Shown piece by piece: positions 31,573-34,310 of a DNA stretch of 34,310 bases. How positions within the stretch are numbered: position 1 is the first letter of the stretch; every line of letters starts with the position of its first letter. A program made the position numbers and the translations under genes. Source of the stretch: CAZZEX01 sp964653285 (lineage in GTDB: Bacteria > Chloroflexota > Anaerolineae > B4-G1); NCBI GenBank assembly GCA_964653285.1, contig CAZZEX010000048.1, positions 1 to 34,310 on the forward strand, in the 5' to 3' direction. The notes beneath the pieces are model-generated. The model made no database searches, was not told the DNA's origin, and saw nothing but the letters and a program-made list of their open reading frames with translations.

Positions 31573-32004
31573 CTACGCTTCAGAGAGAGCGCGGTCCACC
31601 TTCTCCAGCACGCGAACCAATTCTTCCTGCTCCTGTTCATCCAGACACGACAACACTCTTTCGACCATCAATCTGGCCCGCCTATCGTGGTCCGCCAGGA
31701 GACGTACGCCCTTTTCCGTCAGTCTGACCTTGACGATCCTCCGGTCCTCTTTGCTCCTGCTCCTGGAAACGTAGCCCCTCGCCACCAACCGGTCCACGAT
31801 GCCCGTCGTTGAACTGAGCGCTATGGACAGCCTCTCTGCCAGTTGGCTCATGATGACCTGCTCCCGTTCCGCCAGCACCTTCAGGGCCACCAAATCCAGC
31901 TTGGTGAGGGAGGTATCCTCGAACGAGGACTCGAGGCTGGCGAACACCTCCCCCAATCGGGGGAACAGCCTGGAGAACCTTTCAACTGCCTCTGCGGATA
32001 CCAT
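31573..32004 (-). CDS. MarR-family transcriptional regulator
   Basis: 143 residues with the MarR winged helix: MSQLAERLSIALSSTTGIVDRLVARGYVSR as helix-turn-helix and SKEDRRIVKVRLTEKG as wing, flanked by dimerisation helices. It starts the - strand run and probably controls its own promoter and the DUF362/nitroreductase/SDR genes, as MarR proteins often regulate adjacent redox genes. Confidence 0.93.
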   Translation of the reverse strand: MVSAEAVERFSRLFPRLGEVFASLESSFEDTSLTKLDLVALKVLAEREQVIMSQLAERLSIALSSTTGIVDRLVARGYVSRSRSKEDRRIVKVRLTEKGVRLLADHDRRARLMVERVLSCLDEQEQEELVRVLEKVDRALSEA

Positions 32005-32046
32005 CTCACCCTTCTTACTTCGTTTTCGGAACTATTCTCTGAACCA

Positions 32047-32075
32047 ATTATACTACGATTTGAATTATTTGTCAA
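32047..32075 (-). promoter_or_regulatory. Perfect consensus promoter of the marR-type gene with possible operator
   Basis: On the - strand TTGACA (32075-32070) and TATAAT (32052-32047) are 17 bases apart, an exact sigma-70 consensus. The -35 overlaps the imperfect palindrome TTGAATTATTTGTCAA (on the + strand, about 32060-32075; TTGA-N8-TCAA), the size and form of a MarR operator. This would allow autorepression. It also overlaps the stop of the fragment at 32065-32327. Confidence 0.75.
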
Positions 32076-32327
32076 GTTCGCGGGTCTGGATGGTGCGGGA
32101 GATGTCGGCATAGTAGGCATCCACACCCCGCTGGTGCATCGCTTCTACCGCCGATCGGCTGTCGGGGTAGTGGGTCTGCGACATATCGGCGTGGGTCAGG
32201 ATGACGTCGTGCGTTCCGCTGCCGTAGGGGCCGCCCGCAAAGTGCCAGACCTCGACCGCGTCGTATTCCTCGTCCTCGACGAAGAAGATCAGGTTCTCTC
32301 CCTGGGCGTGGTAGGCGTCGAATTGGC
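32065..32327 (-). pseudogene. C-terminal fragment of an unrecognised protein
   Basis: An open ~85-codon tail (from SQFDAYHAQG, through AVEVWHFAGGPYGSGTHD, to ISRTIQTRELDK) with good protein-like composition but no start codon or ribosome binding site. It is joined directly to the broken ABC ATPase. I do not recognise the family. Its stop lies inside the marR-type promoter. Confidence 0.45.
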
Positions 32328-32657
32328 TCCTTGTTGGCCGCAAAACGCATCACGATCTCCACGTTGTCCAGGGCCGAGAGGCTGCCCAGCAGGTTGAAGG
32401 TCTGAAAGACGAAGCCGATCTTTTCCGCCCGCAGGTGAACCAGTTGACTATCCTCTGTCCGGGCCATTGACTTCCCGCCGATCAGGACGTCACCCTTCGT
32501 CGGTCTATCCAGAGCGCCCACGATGTGCATCAGGGTGGATTTGCCGGAGCCGGATGGTCCCATGATGGCCACGAACTCGCCCTTGCGCACCTGCAGTGAC
32601 CTGCCCCATTTGGTAGTCCTTGTGAAGGTCCTGACATTCAATGACTATCTCGCCCAT
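32328..32657 (-). pseudogene. Broken LolD/MacB-type ABC ATPase
   Basis: ATG 32657 with AGGAGGT opens the expected N-terminus (MGEIVIECQDLHKDYQMGQVT). The frame is then lost near 32600 and resumes as LQVRKGEFVAIMGPSGSGKSTLMHI, so a small deletion took out roughly eight codons plus a frame change. Walker A is intact. After the ALDNVEIVMRFAANKE segment, sequence of another protein follows, so the signature, Walker B and H-loop are missing. It cannot hydrolyse ATP. It would have worked with the permease at 32671. Confidence 0.75.
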
Positions 32658-32670
32658 CGCTCTACCTCCT

Positions 32671-33558
32671 CTATTCGTAGCGCAGCCCTCTGACAGGGTC
32701 CCGTCTGGCGCTGATGATGGCCGGCACGATGGCCGCCAGTGGCCCCGTCACCAACCCGATCAGAAAACCGACCACCAAGGGGCTCAGCGGGATCGTCACC
32801 AGCGTGGCCATTGAACCGAGGGATAAGGCCGCCAGGACTATGAATATGACCGAGAGCAAGACACCAACGCCAGAGCCGATGAGTGAAATCAGCACCGCCT
32901 CGCTCAAGAACATCTCCAGGATCACTCTGTTGGTCGCGCCACAGGCCTTGAGCGTCGCCACCTCCCTGACCCTTTCCCGTGCGGCCATAAAGAAGGTGTT
33001 CAGGATGGTGAGAACGGCTATCGCCAGGACAAAGTACTTCAGCACGCTCATGCTGGTTTGCATGGGCCCCATAGACTGCCAGAGGTCCTGCAAGACCTCC
33101 TCGTGGGTTTTGGCATCCACCCCGACGATGTTTTCGTGGATCAGAGCGGCCAAGTCTGCACTGCCGATCCCTCGCGGGACCACGCGGACATAGTTGATCT
33201 GATCGTCTCCCAACAACTCGTGGGCATCGTCGAGTGTCATGAGCACCGAAAAGTCGAATTGGTCGTGAAACGACTGCAGGGCGGGGGAAGGCGGCAGCAC
33301 CTTTTCAACGTACACTGTATAGTCCCCCGTGCTGGTGCTGAGGGTGACCACTTGATGAACCTTGTCCCGCCCCCCGAAGTATTCGGCGGCCTCAGCGGCG
33401 AAGATAGCCGATATGTGGGGTGTGTCTTCGAGCCGGGCGTCGGCGGTCTGGGAAACCCCCGAATAAGCCTCTCCCAGGACAGCAATGAAGAATACGCGGG
33501 CAGATAGTAGGGGTTCTGGGTACGAGGGGCGGATGTTCGGGGGGGTATTCGGAGACAA
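32671..33558 (-). pseudogene. FtsX/MacB-type ABC permease, 5'-truncated
   Basis: Up to 295 residues. The C-terminal half is a normal FtsX domain with three membrane segments (near 170, 220-250 and 255-285) and the family end PAIISARRDPVRGLRYE. The N-terminal membrane helix and much of the extracytoplasmic MacB domain are absent, and the first ~25 codons (PNTPPNIRPSYPEP) do not look like this family. Full-length relatives have ~390-410 residues. Coding similarity probably begins near 33480-33500, with an IS element just upstream. The gene pair with the broken ATPase is dead or dying. Confidence 0.65.
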
Positions 33559-33663
33559 GGCATGCGGGATTGCCCCAGCTCGGGGAGCAAGCTGGTCAAA
33601 ATGCAGGAGAGGGGGTAAGATTCAGTTGTCGGGGGCAAGCACTGGAACACAGAGGCAAAGGCG
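33559..33663. other. Probable IS-end region between the permease fragment and the transposase
   Basis: 105 bp between the transposase stop and the permease fragment. It contains an inverted repeat (CCAGCT at 33575-33580 with AGCTGG at 33590-33595, extendable by flanking TTG/CAA bases). Only one end of the element lies in the window, so terminal repeats and target duplication cannot be verified. Confidence 0.35.
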
Positions 33664-34310
33664 TTATGGAGGCTTAAAGCGGATCTGGACACGCGTGCTC
33701 AACATCTGCTGGACTTGATGGGCACTGAGGCGTACGTTGCGCCAGGCTTCCAAGAGACGCCAGGCCAGATTCTTGGCCGAACCCACCCCTGCGGGGAAGG
33801 CCTTGCGGAACAGGCTGCCGCGCTCGATAAGCTGGGCCAGCGTATGAGCGAGTTGGAGCAGCAAGTAGAATATCTTGACCGAGACCGGATTGTGGGTGTA
33901 GATGTGTTCCAGTGCATAGCCCCCATTCTTTTGCACGTTAAAGCCTTCGTTCTCGATCTTCCATCGTAGACGACCTCCTTCGTTGGATAGTTCAATCACG
34001 TCGGTGACTTTGACATAGAAGTTGGCGATCCATTTGAAGCGAGTGGTTTTGAGTTCTCCTTTGGAATCCGGTTTCGTTTCCAGGCAGCGGATGACGGAGA
34101 CGGTGTGCTCGTTGTCCTCGGAGTCCACGTACTCAATGTCATTCACCCAGTCGAAGTCTTGCACGGTCTTATACTGATCAGCTGGACGAAAGCGGATGTG
34201 GTTTTCGGGGAAGAAATCGAGGAGGCTATTGAATTGTTCCTGGACAGAGGATAAGAGTATCTTCTCAATATTTCGGGGCAGTGCTGGATACAAAGGAATT
34301 TCTGACAATT
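33664..34310 (-). mobile_element. IS4-like transposase, C-terminal part (runs off the window)
   Basis: The frame covers at least 214 residues and reaches the window edge, so the N-terminal part of the ~400-450-residue protein probably lies outside. The segment RLRWKIENEGFNVQKNGGY resembles the YREK-type motif that carries the last catalytic Glu of IS4-superfamily DDE transposases (R-x3-E with a following Lys). FKWIANFYVKVTD upstream and HTLAQLIERGSLF downstream also fit. The insertion next to the truncated permease suggests the IS caused or followed that damage. Confidence 0.75.

Overview
The window looks like a chromosomal segment of a GC-rich, probably anaerobic bacterium. A Chloroflexota (Anaerolineae-like) origin is my best guess. 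The clues are a lipoprotein with a Pro/Thr/Glu-repeat linker, RbsC-type sugar permeases, corrinoid/URO-D proteins, an AAA-TPR-membrane protein, minDE without a visible minC, and short GTAGGGGCG...CGCCCCTAC hairpins. This rests on gene style, not on any marker gene, so it is a moderate-confidence guess. No rRNA, tRNA or CRISPR array was seen.

Region 1 (1-21949, all on the + strand) is a long catabolic island. It starts with a first sugar ABC importer: the tail of a substrate-binding protein (SBP), a permease, a truncated mutarotase remnant and an ATPase. A fucose/arabinose-isomerase-like enzyme and an AT-richer URO-D-fold protein follow. A second importer comes next: an unusual SBP with two binding domains in one chain, then permease, ATPase and second permease, with a zinc-site URO-D methyltransferase gene between the first permease and the ATPase. 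After that come a third URO-D protein, a corrinoid (B12) carrier protein, an alpha/beta hydrolase, a class III aminotransferase, an SDR dehydrogenase, a tandemly duplicated L-rhamnose-mutarotase-like protein, a TIM-barrel sugar isomerase, deletion remnants of a further URO-D gene and a further corrinoid gene, a 70-residue Cys-rich protein, an LsrF-like class I aldolase and a RhaD-like aldolase/dehydrogenase. Read together, the island would import a 6-deoxy-sugar-like compound, set its anomer, isomerise it and cleave it, while the URO-D/corrinoid proteins remove a methyl group. My working hypothesis is anaerobic, B12-dependent demethylation and catabolism of an O- or N-methylated deoxysugar. 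No sugar kinase, corrinoid-activating ATPase or pterin-binding methyltransferase is visible here.

Region 2 (21950-27901) holds a 607-bp gap with hairpins and a candidate promoter, a 958-residue ATPase-TPR-membrane protein, the cell-division pair minD/minE on the - strand with a strong candidate promoter, and a LysR regulator on the + strand.

Region 3 (27985-34310, all on the - strand) reads from high to low coordinates: a partial IS4-like transposase at the window edge, a 5'-truncated FtsX/MacB permease, a broken ABC ATPase joined to the tail of an unrelated protein, a MarR regulator behind a perfect consensus promoter, a DUF362 ferredoxin protein, a nitroreductase-like protein, a frameshifted SDR, an N-terminal SDR stub and a small membrane protein.

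A recurring feature is decay by deletion. At least six gene fragments are present, several with intact ribosome binding sites or ATGA stop/start overlaps. A second theme is tandem fusion of normally separate domains, seen in both the SBP and the mutarotase.
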